NCBI GenBank assembly: GCA_030429175.1
Contig: JAUIDD010000009.1
Span: forward strand, 1 to 64,000
DNA: 64,000 nt
Direction: 5' to 3'
Origin: Gammaproteobacteria bacterium
GTDB lineage: Bacteria; Pseudomonadota; Gammaproteobacteria; Coxiellales; Coxiellaceae
The position numbers and the translations under genes were made by a program. Numbering within the stretch: position 1 is the first letter of the stretch; each line of letters opens with the position of its first letter. Positions 1-9,900 of this stretch are shown in pieces. The notes under the pieces were generated by a model. It did no database searches. It saw nothing but the letters and a program-made list of their open reading frames with translations, and was not told the DNA's origin.

Positions 1-111
1 AGACGTGTTTTTTCACGGTTTGACAAAACAACATCATGCTATTTAGGGTTTATAAATTTTGCGGGAGCACTTATATGGATGCGTTAAAATTTCCTACACA
101 GAACCTAGATG

Positions 112-138
112 AATCCCAGCTTATGCTGGGATTTTTTT
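112..138 (+). terminator. Rho-independent terminator of an upstream gene
   Basis: A nine-base stem (aatcccagc pairing with gctgggatt) closes a TTAT loop and is followed at once by a run of T. It sits just before the first complete gene and probably ends a transcript that enters from outside the window. Confidence 0.7.
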
Positions 139-153
139 GTGTGGATTCGGAGT

Positions 154-1071
154 ATGTTGATCATAAAGAATAATACAATTCATATTGCTGGTGCTAAACC
201 GTATACAGCTGTTTTCTTTATGCTTCTCTCAACATTTTCGGTTGCAGTAATCAGTCTTCTAGCTAAAAAAATCACTCATAGCTTTGATTTAAACAGCGCG
301 TTGTTCCTTAGATTTTTTTTACCGTTAGTTGTTTTACTATTCTATATGGTCATAACTAAACGCCAGATTCAGTGGTCTCAAAAATATCTCGAACATTTTA
401 TCAGGGCTATTTTTGTAACATTGAGTCAGTATTGTCTTTTTTATTATGTATCAGTCGGGACATTATTTAACGCAACGGTATTATTTAACACAGCGCCAAT
501 TTTTATAACAGTACTGACCATTAAGTTTAATGGCCAGCTTCCGAATAAGTTTACTTTAATCGCCATTTCAATGGGTTTTATCGGAATTGCCTGCATTCTA
601 AAGCCCAGTGGAGGTATATGGCAACCCATGCTATTTATTGGTATGCTATCTGGCTTTTTTATGGCGTGTTCACAAATTACTACCTTTCATTTATCTAAAA
701 CTGAAAGCGCAGATATTGTTACTTTTTATCTCTATTTATTTGGAACTATAATTACATTATTAATATTAATTATTAGTTTTCAGATGAATTCTCCAGCTCA
801 ACAAATAGGGTATCTATCACACATATCACAAACATGTTATATCTGGTTATTATTTATTATAGCTACTTTTGGTGTTCAGGTATTTAGGACAAAAGCCTAT
901 GCTTTAAGTAATAACCCAAATACACTTGCACCGCTATTGTTCACAACTGTTCTTTTTTCGAGTATATTTGATTTAGTTTACTATCATCAGGTAATTACTT
1001 TAAGTACATTAATTGGTGGGGTATTAATTTTTTTAAGTAGTATCATTAGTTTGTTCTCTAAGGTTGAATAG
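154..1071 (+). CDS. EamA/DMT-family membrane transporter (305 aa)
   Basis: This is a polytopic inner-membrane protein with about ten hydrophobic segments from residue 20 to the end, the layout of the drug/metabolite transporter (EamA) superfamily. The N-terminal part reads like the family's first EamA repeat, with a PIF motif after an FN segment near the fourth helix, and a second repeat follows. The ATG at 154 is preferred over an upstream in-frame start at 109 because the earlier one lies inside the terminator stem; the ribosome site is weak (GGAG very close to the ATG). It converges on the minus-strand membrane-protein gene and overlaps its 3' end by 14 bp. The substrate cannot be read from sequence; export of the product of the adjacent operon is possible but is only inference. 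Confidence 0.75.
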   Translation: MLIIKNNTIHIAGAKPYTAVFFMLLSTFSVAVISLLAKKITHSFDLNSALFLRFFLPLVVLLFYMVITKRQIQWSQKYLEHFIRAIFVTLSQYCLFYYVSVGTLFNATVLFNTAPIFITVLTIKFNGQLPNKFTLIAISMGFIGIACILKPSGGIWQPMLFIGMLSGFFMACSQITTFHLSKTESADIVTFYLYLFGTIITLLILIISFQMNSPAQQIGYLSHISQTCYIWLLFIIATFGVQVFRTKAYALSNNPNTLAPLLFTTVLFSSIFDLVYYHQVITLSTLIGGVLIFLSSIISLFSKVE

Positions 1072-2161
1072 AAGTAGAAGATATTTTATCAGTAGCTTGC
1101 AGGCTAGTATTGTTGTTATCGTGCTTAATTTTGAAGTAAAGTGCAAAGCGTCCCATAAAGTTTGCTGCGAATGCTATCAACGTAGGTATTCCAGCAATAT
1201 ATATGTGTGAGTTTACCGAAGGTTCGTCTGATGCTAAAGAGGAGATGATCTGATTTACAGATGCGGCGGATAAAAATGCTTTCAAGAATGCTGTATAATA
1301 TTTTTCATACTTTAGGAGTTTTTTCAATAACGGACGGTTTTCTTCATGATTCACTTCTAGTGAAAAAAGCTGCGTAACTACTGTGAAGTATGTTTTAAAC
1401 ATTACATGAAAAAAAGGAATTCCTATAAAAGTAGTTAAGCCTGAAATTATAAGAGTTTCACTTATGCTATTTTTTTTAAGGTCCATGCTGATTGATTGTT
1501 TGAGGTAGTTATTACAAAATATACGACATGAGTTCGTATACATAATTGTATTATTCAAACTATGTAGGGAGGCAGTAACATATGAAATAATACGTTTTCT
1601 TTTAGGATTAGTGATTTCAGTATTTGCTGATAGTAATGGCTGAAGCTCATCCTTGCTGTTTAATTTCTTGTTGTTACTATGAACAAATAACCCATACTGG
1701 GCTACTGATGATCCAAGGAACATAATAGAGCCAAGTGTTCCTGCTGGTATTTTTGATTCAGTAGTTTGATAGACAAGCAAGCCTGACAAGAAACTAAAAA
1801 CGCCACTACGATAAACGGCTGCTATCCCAGCTAGCGTACCTTCTGTGTTGCGACCCATTCTTGTCTCCCAAAACTCATGTTCATTTTGAGACAAGTTAAA
1901 TACTTTTTGCATTAAGCGGTGGAATGTTTTTATTAGTGCTAAGGTAAAAAATGTTGTGAGAAAGATGGTAAAAATAAATAGAGTCAACTGATTCTTTGAC
2001 ATGTTATCAGGGTGGTATTGTCGTTCCTTGTTGAGTAAATCTAGTTCGTCGTAAGCATCCAATATGTTGATCCAGAAAAGCGTTGCTATCGATAGTGAAT
2101 ATATGACGTTTGTGGCTGATGCAAGCACTGGTTTAGCATTATTTAACAATGATTTTGACAT
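1058..2161 (-). CDS. Multi-pass membrane protein of unknown function (367 aa)
   Basis: I do not recognise a family. The protein has several hydrophobic stretches (about residues 10-30, 55-80, 120-175, 240-270 and 300-340), suggesting six or more membrane spans with hydrophilic linkers. The ATG at 2161 has a good ribosome site (AAAGGA about 8 nt upstream) and is chosen over an upstream in-frame start at 2236, which would overlap the PrpF-like gene. It begins 17 nt after the stop of that gene, so it is probably the last gene of the five-gene operon that starts at 6652. Its place in a biosynthetic-looking operon suggests transport or membrane anchoring. Its end overlaps the convergent EamA transporter gene. 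Confidence 0.6.
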   Translation of the reverse strand: MSKSLLNNAKPVLASATNVIYSLSIATLFWINILDAYDELDLLNKERQYHPDNMSKNQLTLFIFTIFLTTFFTLALIKTFHRLMQKVFNLSQNEHEFWETRMGRNTEGTLAGIAAVYRSGVFSFLSGLLVYQTTESKIPAGTLGSIMFLGSSVAQYGLFVHSNNKKLNSKDELQPLLSANTEITNPKRKRIISYVTASLHSLNNTIMYTNSCRIFCNNYLKQSISMDLKKNSISETLIISGLTTFIGIPFFHVMFKTYFTVVTQLFSLEVNHEENRPLLKKLLKYEKYYTAFLKAFLSAASVNQIISSLASDEPSVNSHIYIAGIPTLIAFAANFMGRFALYFKIKHDNNNTSLQATDKISSTSIQP

Positions 2162-2177
2162 GTTATTATCCTTTTGT

Positions 2178-3242
2178 TTAATGAATATATATTTTTCCTG
2201 AGAATATAGGGGCAGCGTTTCCTTGCGTAATAGCATTCATATTTTCATCAATATAGATTGAATTGCAAGTGTCAGGATGTTGTATCATGAGTGTTACTGG
2301 CAAAGTATGAGATGAAGCTATAATTTTATGGGCTAATGTTCCTTCGATAGTGCATGCTACAGCAAGACAGATCGAAGCAGTAACAGAATAGCTTGTATGA
2401 CATTTATATGGTGTGAAGTAACGCATTTGAATATCTGCTTCCTCGATGCTAGGTGAGGAAATCAAACATATTTTAGGAAGAATTTTATCTTCTGCATTGG
2501 GCATATTCATTTTTAATGCAGCTGCACATCTTAGCTTTTCAAGTTTTTCTAGGAAATGCTTATCTGAGTTTAGTTCGGCCGGTGATTCGGCTCCTGTTTT
2601 TTGAAGGCTTTTAGCGTGTACTATGATCATAGGTGATGCAGCATCAATACAACTTATCAAGATGTCGTCTACTAAGTCATAGGGCTTGGACGTCGGTAGA
2701 AGTCGCTGTGTTTTTGTTCCTATATAATTCGAAAAAGTGAGTTGAATGGAGTTTTTATTATACAGTGCAGCAATAACATGTTGGCTATAATGAGATTGAT
2801 CAGTATCTGTTATAGACTCTATTGCTTTTGATTTTGCTTCTACGTGCATACCAGTATTAACATCGAGTATTGAAACATCACTATTAACTTTATTCCTGCT
2901 ATCCTCAATAAGAGCTAAACGGGACATAATAGTAAATAAATAAGCGGCGTAAATAAGATTGCCGCAAGTGAATTTTTCCTTAGATATAGCACTGCCATTA
3001 CGCTGCCTAAAGTCACATTGAATATCTTCATTTTTTTCTGGAGACTGGTTGACAATACAGATTCTACTAGCATGAAAGGCACTGCCGGTATCATGAGTTC
3101 CTTGGGTGTCTGATGCACTAACACCTAATAAGTTAGCAATAATCATGCTTTGTTTTTCTTGTGCTTCAGGTAGTTGCGATGATTCTAAAAATAGGCCACG
3201 AGAAATGCCTCCTTGGAGGAAGTGTGTAATCATTTCAATCAT
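2178..3242 (-). CDS. PrpF-like (DUF453) isomerase-family protein (354 aa)
   Basis: The N-terminus carries the family signature: a GG.SRG segment (LQGGISRGLFLES, near residues 9-21) corresponds to the GGTSKG motif of PrpF and 4-oxalomesaconate tautomerases. A later segment near residue 290 (SVTASICLAVACTIEGT) matches the second half of the fold. Characterised members shift C=C double bonds in tricarboxylic acids (aconitate isomerase accessory to AcnD, 4-oxalomesaconate tautomerase). Length is slightly below the usual 380-400 aa. No acnD or prpC is nearby, so the methylcitrate cycle is unlikely. The start ATG overlaps the stop of the upstream PLP-enzyme gene as ATGA, implying translational coupling. 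The true substrate is unknown. Confidence 0.75.
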   Translation of the reverse strand: MIEMITHFLQGGISRGLFLESSQLPEAQEKQSMIIANLLGVSASDTQGTHDTGSAFHASRICIVNQSPEKNEDIQCDFRQRNGSAISKEKFTCGNLIYAAYLFTIMSRLALIEDSRNKVNSDVSILDVNTGMHVEAKSKAIESITDTDQSHYSQHVIAALYNKNSIQLTFSNYIGTKTQRLLPTSKPYDLVDDILISCIDAASPMIIVHAKSLQKTGAESPAELNSDKHFLEKLEKLRCAAALKMNMPNAEDKILPKICLISSPSIEEADIQMRYFTPYKCHTSYSVTASICLAVACTIEGTLAHKIIASSHTLPVTLMIQHPDTCNSIYIDENMNAITQGNAAPIFSGKIYIH

Positions 3243-4306
3243 AAGCTAAAACCTCTACTTAAGTCATCTATAATATCTTTTGTATCTTCAATTCCTGCAG
3301 ACAGGCGGAATAGATTCTTTGATATATTTGATTGGGCTAAAAATTCATCTGGTATAAATCTATGGGTCAGTGAGTAGGGGTGAGTTATAATAGATGTGAT
3401 ATTTCCATAACTAACAGAAGGTACGATAAGCTCAAAACGATTCCAGTAGTTATTGATATTATCATCTACTGTATCGAGTTCAAAAGATAATAGCCCAGGA
3501 TTAATATCAGGATAATACACTGATTTAATGTTTTTTTGTGATCTAAGCCAATGTGCTATCTTTTTTGCAGACTTAGATTGTTGCTTAATTCTGAGTGGTA
3601 ATGTTGCAATACCCCTTTTTACTAAAAAGCAATCCCATGGAGATAATACCGCACCTACACCTTTATGGAGTAATGCTACTTTTTTAATTAAATCTGGCTG
3701 ATCAGATAGAACAAGCAAGCCTGCTAATACATCACCATGACCAGACAAGGCTTTTGACGCAGAATGTACTACGATATCAGCACCTAATCTGAGGGGCTGA
3801 AGTAAATATGGTGTGGCAATTGTATTATCAAATACACTGATGATTTTATTTTTCTTGCAGATTTTGATGAGGGCATCTATATCAACTAAGTTAAGTAAGG
3901 GGTTGGTAATTGTTTCTGTGAATAACATGGCTGTATTCGACTTAATGGCGCTAGTAACAGAATCTAAGTCACAAATATCGACATAGGTACAGGTAAGTCC
4001 AGATGAAGATGATTTAATTGAATTAAACAATCGATAGGTCCCGCCATAAACTTCACGACTTACTATGACATGAGCATTTACGGGAAGTAATTCTAAAGCC
4101 ATACTGATTGCTGCCATTCCGGATGAAAATGCGAAAGCACATTTTCCGTCACAAATAGTAGTGACTAATGATTCTAAGTTTTCGCGTGTTGGATTTGAGG
4201 CTCGAATATATTTGTGTTCATCTTGATGTGAAAGATTATAAGCAGTATCAAAATAAACATAATTAGAGCTATTATGTACAAAACAGGTGTTCTTACGATA
4301 GCTCAT
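3239..4306 (-). CDS. Cys/Met-metabolism PLP enzyme (cystathionine synthase/lyase-like, 355 aa)
   Basis: Fold-type I PLP enzyme of the trans-sulfuration family, which performs beta/gamma-elimination or gamma-replacement on amino acids. Visible motifs: YIRASNPT (residues 33-40, the usual Y-S-R..NPT phosphate-binding segment), SSGMAA (61-66), FDNT with Asp160 that pairs with the pyridine nitrogen, and HSASKALSGH with the Schiff-base Lys185. The ATG at 4306 overlaps the upstream stop as ATGA and is preferred over a TTG at 4357 that lies inside the upstream gene. The protein is a little shorter than typical 380-400 aa members at both ends. Whether it is a synthase or lyase cannot be decided; its partners suggest a specialised amino-acid pathway rather than methionine synthesis. 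Confidence 0.85.
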   Translation of the reverse strand: MSYRKNTCFVHNSSNYVYFDTAYNLSHQDEHKYIRASNPTRENLESLVTTICDGKCAFAFSSGMAAISMALELLPVNAHVIVSREVYGGTYRLFNSIKSSSSGLTCTYVDICDLDSVTSAIKSNTAMLFTETITNPLLNLVDIDALIKICKKNKIISVFDNTIATPYLLQPLRLGADIVVHSASKALSGHGDVLAGLLVLSDQPDLIKKVALLHKGVGAVLSPWDCFLVKRGIATLPLRIKQQSKSAKKIAHWLRSQKNIKSVYYPDINPGLLSFELDTVDDNINNYWNRFELIVPSVSYGNITSIITHPYSLTHRFIPDEFLAQSNISKNLFRLSAGIEDTKDIIDDLSRGFSL

Positions 4307-5121
4307 TTTTGTAACGAAGGCTTGGGGGTTTTGGGAAGTGTCAAAAATGACGTGCAATAAGGTTTGATATCATAAATCCTCGTATGATAAGGTATTCTAT
4401 TATTAGGCTTGATAGTGATGTTATAGCCATCAACAGATTGTATTTGAGCAATAGTAACATCCAGTAGCTGTTGAGACTCGTAAACCAGGTATAAATGTGA
4501 AAATAATTCCAAACCAAGTGTCGCATCTCTATCCAGTATCTCAGGATTGATAGTCAACTGCGTGACATGACCCTTTTGGGTAACTTCACCAATCGATTTT
4601 AAGGTGATTGGGTTAAAATATGTGTCATCAATAGTGAGATCAATGTGGGGAGTGCTGTCCTTAGATTTGAAATAATTTTTCATTACTGAGTTAAGCCACT
4701 TTGGCTCTTTTATACTCTCTTCATCAGGTTCGAGTGACGATATAAACGGACTTGCTGTAATTATTGGGGTATTATTAATCGCATCAAGGCCTCTCACTAA
4801 AATACGTCGCTGTTCAAAACTAATCAATTCGACGCAGGAGATTCCAAGCTGGTTAATTCGGTTTTTTCCACGTTGGGCAAGTATGCCCATAAGTGGTAGC
4901 GAGGGGTCGTTACGTGGACGCTTGGCACCTTTAACAATTTTTTCTGATTTGATACGATTCATATAGAACATCACATTTATAAATGTATGCCCTTTTAATT
5001 TTTCGACATAACTAGCATCTCTAAACTCTAGATAACTATATACATTTCCCCAGAAGTCATCTTCGGGAGCATTTCGTGGTGATGCTACAACAGCAATCGG
5101 TTGAACTGTTTTCGTTAACAT
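4303..5121 (-). CDS. TrmO-like (UPF0066/TsaA domain) protein (272 aa)
   Basis: The N-terminus (QPIAVVASPRNAP) and a central block containing RPRN, GILAQRGKNRINQLG and VRGLDAINNTP align by eye with the UPF0066/TsaA domain. E. coli TrmO uses that domain to methylate N6 of t6A37 in tRNA-Thr using SAM. Some domain positions differ: the usual FATRSPFRPNPIG reads GILAQRGKNRINQLG, so the SAM-site consensus is altered and the substrate may have changed. The ATG at 5121 is chosen because a GGAG lies upstream and the family start aligns there; a longer in-frame GTG start at 5178 would overlap the preceding gene. The stop overlaps the start of the PLP-enzyme gene (ATGA). It may be a small-molecule SAM enzyme rather than a tRNA methylase. 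Confidence 0.65.
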   Translation of the reverse strand: MLTKTVQPIAVVASPRNAPEDDFWGNVYSYLEFRDASYVEKLKGHTFINVMFYMNRIKSEKIVKGAKRPRNDPSLPLMGILAQRGKNRINQLGISCVELISFEQRRILVRGLDAINNTPIITASPFISSLEPDEESIKEPKWLNSVMKNYFKSKDSTPHIDLTIDDTYFNPITLKSIGEVTQKGHVTQLTINPEILDRDATLGLELFSHLYLVYESQQLLDVTIAQIQSVDGYNITIKPNNRIPYHTRIYDIKPYCTSFLTLPKTPKPSLQK

Positions 5122-5158
5122 AGAAAAACTACTCCATAATGCTTTACTAATACGCATG

Positions 5159-6652
5159 CTATGAACAAAGTGTGGCACTGTTACGGTGACATACCTTTTC
5201 GCCTACTAAGCCGCCTATCATTTCATGAAGATAAACTGAAATAATTTCCTCATGTAAAGCTTCACCTATTAGAGTGGGTTTTAAGATTGTTCCCAAGTGG
5301 CTATCGCATTGATACAAAAATTTTTTATCCAACATTTTTTGTATTACCTTACCTACAGAAGATGTATTATCTAGTAAATCAACATCAAAGCGCTTTTTGT
5401 AGAAGCTTACAACGAAAGGTTGGTTTGCTTTGTAGTTAAAACCTAATCGCGCGGCAAGACTGCGTGCACCGGTAAGAAATCGACCATATGCGAGTGGCGG
5501 GAGATCAGTTTTTTCAATCAAATCAACATATTTTGAGATTGACTGTTCATTGTGTGTTTGTAAGACATCCGCTCTGTTACCTGTTAACCAGCCATAGGCT
5601 CCGGGACCATAAGCTATCATCGAATCGTAGTTTTGCCATTTGTTTTTTGATACATGCGGAATGTTACCTTCATTGTAAACTCCTTTTCGTGACCACCAGC
5701 CACACGGACTAGGAAAGTAACCTTCGCGTAAGAATATATCAACGATCGCCTGACGCATTTCGTAGGTTTCTTCAATGGTAGGAAAAAGTTTTTGTTCATG
5801 CATTAATTTCAATATGCGCGGATTATTCCATTTGGAGCGATTACCAATACCCATTGAAGCCCGATCAGCATTTCTTAATCGATAAATAGTTATCATAGGT
5901 ACTTTTAATTTGGTTAGCTGCTCAATATCTTGCGTTACTGTCTGTACTGTTTGGTAGGGTAATCCAAACATATAGTCGGCATTGTAGGGTTTGTTTGTAT
6001 TTTGTAAAATGTCGATAGCTTTAAGTGACATATCAACAGTATGGTTGCGCCCAACAAAATCCAAGACGTCTTGCTGTAATGATTGAATGCCAACGCTAAA
6101 TCGGTTAAACCCAAGTTTAATGGCATCGTCAACAAGTCCTGTAATAAAATTATCAGGGTTTCCTTCTAACGAAATTTCAGCATAAGGGGCCATGTTATAA
6201 TGACTACGAACATGCGACATGATTTTTTCAAGATGGTCGGCGGAAAATGAAGCGGCTGTGCCACCGCCAATATAAAAGGACTCAATAAAAGCCTTACCAA
6301 CCCATTTGAAATGGTTTAAGTTGCGCTGAGATTCTTCAAGCAAATAACGTACCCAAATATCCAATGTCTTTTGTCTAACATCGGGTTGATCAGAAATCTT
6401 TTTCTTCACGTAGTTGCAAAAATGACAAATGTAATCACACAAGGGCACGTGAAAATACAGATGTGTTGGTAGATTTTCACCAGCGTGATTTGTATAATGA
6501 TCGAGTACCTCAGTACTACTTAAACGATCACCATCATTAGAAGTGACATTTATGTTGTAGTCATCTTGCTCGATACGTAACTCAGAATTTATTTCTAGTA
6601 GCTTTCCAATATTTGGATTAGATTCGCTGTAAGAGCTCTTGTTATGGTGCAT
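5159..6652 (-). CDS. HemN-like radical SAM enzyme (497 aa)
   Basis: Oxygen-independent coproporphyrinogen oxidase superfamily. The radical SAM cluster motif CxxxCxxC is at Cys72, Cys76 and Cys79 (PLCDYICHFC), followed by the YIGGGTA glycine-rich SAM loop, EGNPD and GIQS, the usual HemN-family landmarks; a HemN-type C-terminal domain follows. An ATG at 6652 with a strong AAGGAG ribosome site is chosen over an in-frame start at 6679. A sigma70-like promoter lies just upstream. Because it heads an operon with TrmO-like, PLP and PrpF-like genes, it is more likely a specialised radical SAM enzyme (HemN-like methylases, cyclopropanases and similar) than a haem enzyme. This part is inference; true HemN lengths are about 455 aa. 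Confidence 0.8.
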   Translation of the reverse strand: MHHNKSSYSESNPNIGKLLEINSELRIEQDDYNINVTSNDGDRLSSTEVLDHYTNHAGENLPTHLYFHVPLCDYICHFCNYVKKKISDQPDVRQKTLDIWVRYLLEESQRNLNHFKWVGKAFIESFYIGGGTAASFSADHLEKIMSHVRSHYNMAPYAEISLEGNPDNFITGLVDDAIKLGFNRFSVGIQSLQQDVLDFVGRNHTVDMSLKAIDILQNTNKPYNADYMFGLPYQTVQTVTQDIEQLTKLKVPMITIYRLRNADRASMGIGNRSKWNNPRILKLMHEQKLFPTIEETYEMRQAIVDIFLREGYFPSPCGWWSRKGVYNEGNIPHVSKNKWQNYDSMIAYGPGAYGWLTGNRADVLQTHNEQSISKYVDLIEKTDLPPLAYGRFLTGARSLAARLGFNYKANQPFVVSFYKKRFDVDLLDNTSSVGKVIQKMLDKKFLYQCDSHLGTILKPTLIGEALHEEIISVYLHEMIGGLVGEKVCHRNSATLCS

Positions 6653-6683
6653 GCTAAAATCTCCTTGCTTTTCCCGCAAACGG

Positions 6684-6713
6684 AGTTTAGCAGAGGGTCT
6701 GAGATTATGTCAA
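6684..6713 (-). promoter_or_regulatory. Sigma70-like promoter of the radical SAM operon
   Basis: On the minus strand a perfect -35 TTGACA (6713-6708) is followed after 18 nt by TAAACT (6689-6684), preceded by TGC as an extended -10. The start codon lies about 32 nt downstream of the -10. Confidence 0.65.
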
Positions 6714-6913
6714 CTCTATAACATTACAGGGTGCTGAAAAATCAAGTGACAGTATCTATTTTTTGTAATTTTGATCTAGATATATGACCCTAAAGCAACA
6801 GAGTGTCTGTTAAAAAATAAAGAAGAGTTACCCACGTTTGATTGAATACATTTTAATGTTTATGCATTTCATGTTATGTTTTCTCGGTGTTCACTAACAT
6901 AAAGGAAAATGAA

Positions 6914-9900
6914 ATGAGAAATGTTGAAGGTTTGCTAAAGGAAGGTGAATATAGTGTAGTGGTACATGTTAAGAAGGTAGAAGTTAACTTTAATTCTGAC
7001 GCCGGTAGATTGGTAAGGTCTATATTAGATCAAACACAACATGAGATTGATGCAACAGAATATATATATCCGACTGGTATCACTGTTTCTTGTGATGGGC
7101 ATCAATTAGCGAAAGATGAGGAGGTGCAATTTTGGCGCCAATTGCAGGGCTGTTCGCCTGAGCTAAGGCCGTATACAGTGCCAGGTATACTGCCGCCACC
7201 TGATAGTTTAACTCATCATCTATGTTTAGTCAGATCACTACAATCGAAATTATCTAATACTGAACTACATTTTGAACATACGATGCAGGCATGTGAACCT
7301 AAAATCGAAATAGAGCAAGATGTGGGCTATAACTATTCGAAGCATGCAATGAGGGCAGCTAAAGTGGGGAATGCGGCTGTTCAAGATAGCGTTGGCTATA
7401 TGGGGGATCTAGAGGCGGCGCATCAGTGTGGTTTGATATCGAGGCGATTGCTTGATAAGAATAACATTGAGTTATTGACGTTTCGTTTATCAAAAATTGC
7501 CGGAGTGGGTTTGAAGTGGGCTGATCGAGGCTTAGGTTTTAGCGCTAATTTACTTAAGCGGCGTGAATTTCAACCTGTGCAAAGGGGGCGGTTAGGTGAG
7601 TTAGAAGATGTGTCATTAGCTGCAACTGAAATATGTCTCAAAGCGCTATTCGTAAAACAATTATCACGACATGTTACGAAGAAAATTGCAATTCAAATTG
7701 CGTCTTATGGTTTTCCAGGGCTTGGTTATGTAAACGCAGCGACGACTGTTTTGAATATACTTATTATGACTAATGGTTGGTCTCGTATTAAATCAGGTTT
7801 AAAGTCAGTTGTGCCACAGTATATTCAGGATAGTGTGCATTTTTCACGTTATCAAGGCACATTACTAAAACAGCTAAAAGAGGCTGCACATGCTTCTGGA
7901 TTTAAAGACAGAAGGATTGTGCCGGTTATTAAGATACAATTTCAATATCAAAGTGCAGATGTTACAACCACACAGTCAGCTGCAACACCTATGGAATATC
8001 AGCAAGTGGCGTTAACTTTTAAAGATATTTCCACACTTGAACAATTTGGTGAAACTGATTTGTATCATAAATTATTTGGTGACTCAAATGAGCTTAGTCA
8101 AAAATTTATAGGTAGTGGTGTCATTTGCCACTCAAAGAATGATACGTTAGAAATTGAATATAAAGATGTTAGCCCTGAGGTTATAGCTGATATTATAAAA
8201 ATTAAGCAACATGGTGATTCATTTAAATTTCAGAACCTTCAGTTCTATAGACCAACAGAAAACAGTGAAGGTAAAATACACTTTTATTTAGATTTAATTC
8301 ATGATCCACAAAATAACCCAATGCAGCGCTGTATTTCTATTAATCCAGCCCACAGTGACTATCAAGTAGGTGTAGTAGCATTATCAGTAGCCGGTGGTCA
8401 ATTGGCATTTAACCCAGGCATAACATTTAGTACGGCAGTGGGAAGTTGGTCATCATTCCTTACTGGAGGTGCAATAGCTGGCGGTTTATTTACGTGTGCT
8501 TTTGCGATCGCTATTAATGAGGTCATCAAAATTCAAAGGCGTGATTCATGGCCTGCAGAGAAAAAAAGAGCATATGACTATCAAGAATGTTATTCAAAAT
8601 TGGTCACTGCAATAAAAGGTAATTTTGGCTGGCGTAACTATGGTATTAATCATATAGGCGACAGTTGGGAAGAATTGTATGATGAACGTGTGAATCGTTT
8701 GAAAAATCAACTTTCAGATCAGCTGAGAATTTGTAAGAGTGATGTTAATGCGCAGCAAGATATAAGAGCGCATCAATTTGATCTTGAAACCAAGAATTGG
8801 GAAGGTATAAAAAAATGGGATGAAGATCCGGAGGGTCCTTTAAAACGTCTTAGTGCATATTTTATTGTATTGAACGATCAGATTAATGACTGCTATAAGC
8901 TAAATCCAAGTAAGATGACTGATACAATATCAAAGCATGTGACAGATTTAGCACGTTGGTTTCCAGGCACGTTTGCTACTTACTTTCAACAAGCGCGCTT
9001 ACAGGATTTGCAGGGTAATAACCTGTCTGCTATTAGTTTGCTTAAGGATGCACAAAAAAATGCTCAAGACCCATCACAGTCTGTTTTAGTATCAGTGATG
9101 ATGACAAAGTTATTGTTCCTCGAAATGCCTAAAGAAGCGACTAAAGATAAAGTTATAGAGTTATATACACATTATAACAAAGCAAATTCTGGTAAAGATG
9201 GCTGTATGCTATCTGGTCCTTTAATAGAAGCTTGTTGTCAACTATTTTATGAGAATTATACTCGGTTTGCTGATCCAGATAAAATAAAGGCACAGGTATA
9301 TAGTGAATTGTGTAATTTAAAAAATCCAGAGCTAGATAGTAATAAAATTTTAATGAATATTTCATTGGAATATATGAATAATGCAACGCAAAAAGTGGAT
9401 TCTAGAAAAGAGGCTGGCGTTGATCATGTAAAAGTGTGTATTGATGCATGCGATAGAATATTAAGCCTTGAGCAGAGTAATTTTAATGCGATGCTCAACA
9501 AAGCATTTTCTTTGTTAAAGCAAGGTAACATAGAGGATGCAGCTACACTATATCAACATATCATAGCAGCGTGCCCTAAGTTTGATACGGAGATTCAAGC
9601 ATCAGCAAATTTTAACCTCGCTTCTATTAGGATTCATGAGAAAAATGTTAATAGTGCTATTCTCTTTCTGCAGTCAGGGCTAGATTATAACCCTCAATGT
9701 CATAAGCAGCGAAAAGTATTGGCTGATTTATATATGCATCAGAAAGAATATAAATTAGCACAAGGGGCCTATTTAAAAATTTTGTCTGACACACCGCAAG
9801 CAGGTGATGTTGCTGCTGAGTTTGTTAGGGTTTCTGTTATATGTAAAAATATGGATATAGCACAGTCGCAGTTGAAGGTATCAAGGCAAGCAGTGCAGCA

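Noticed and set aside
75-173. A 32-codon reading frame with a GGGAG sequence upstream at the left edge
   Set aside because: It runs through a rho-independent terminator stem, overlaps the transporter start, and has no family resemblance. Chance is more likely.
4307-4357. TTG start extending the PLP enzyme by 17 residues
   Set aside because: The ATG at 4306 gives the ATGA overlap used throughout this operon, and the extra residues are not family-like.
6841-6880. PmrA-like half-site TTTAATGTT ahead of the 1663-aa gene
   Set aside because: Only one half-site matches; the second half and the distance to a -10 do not fit the pattern of the other four.
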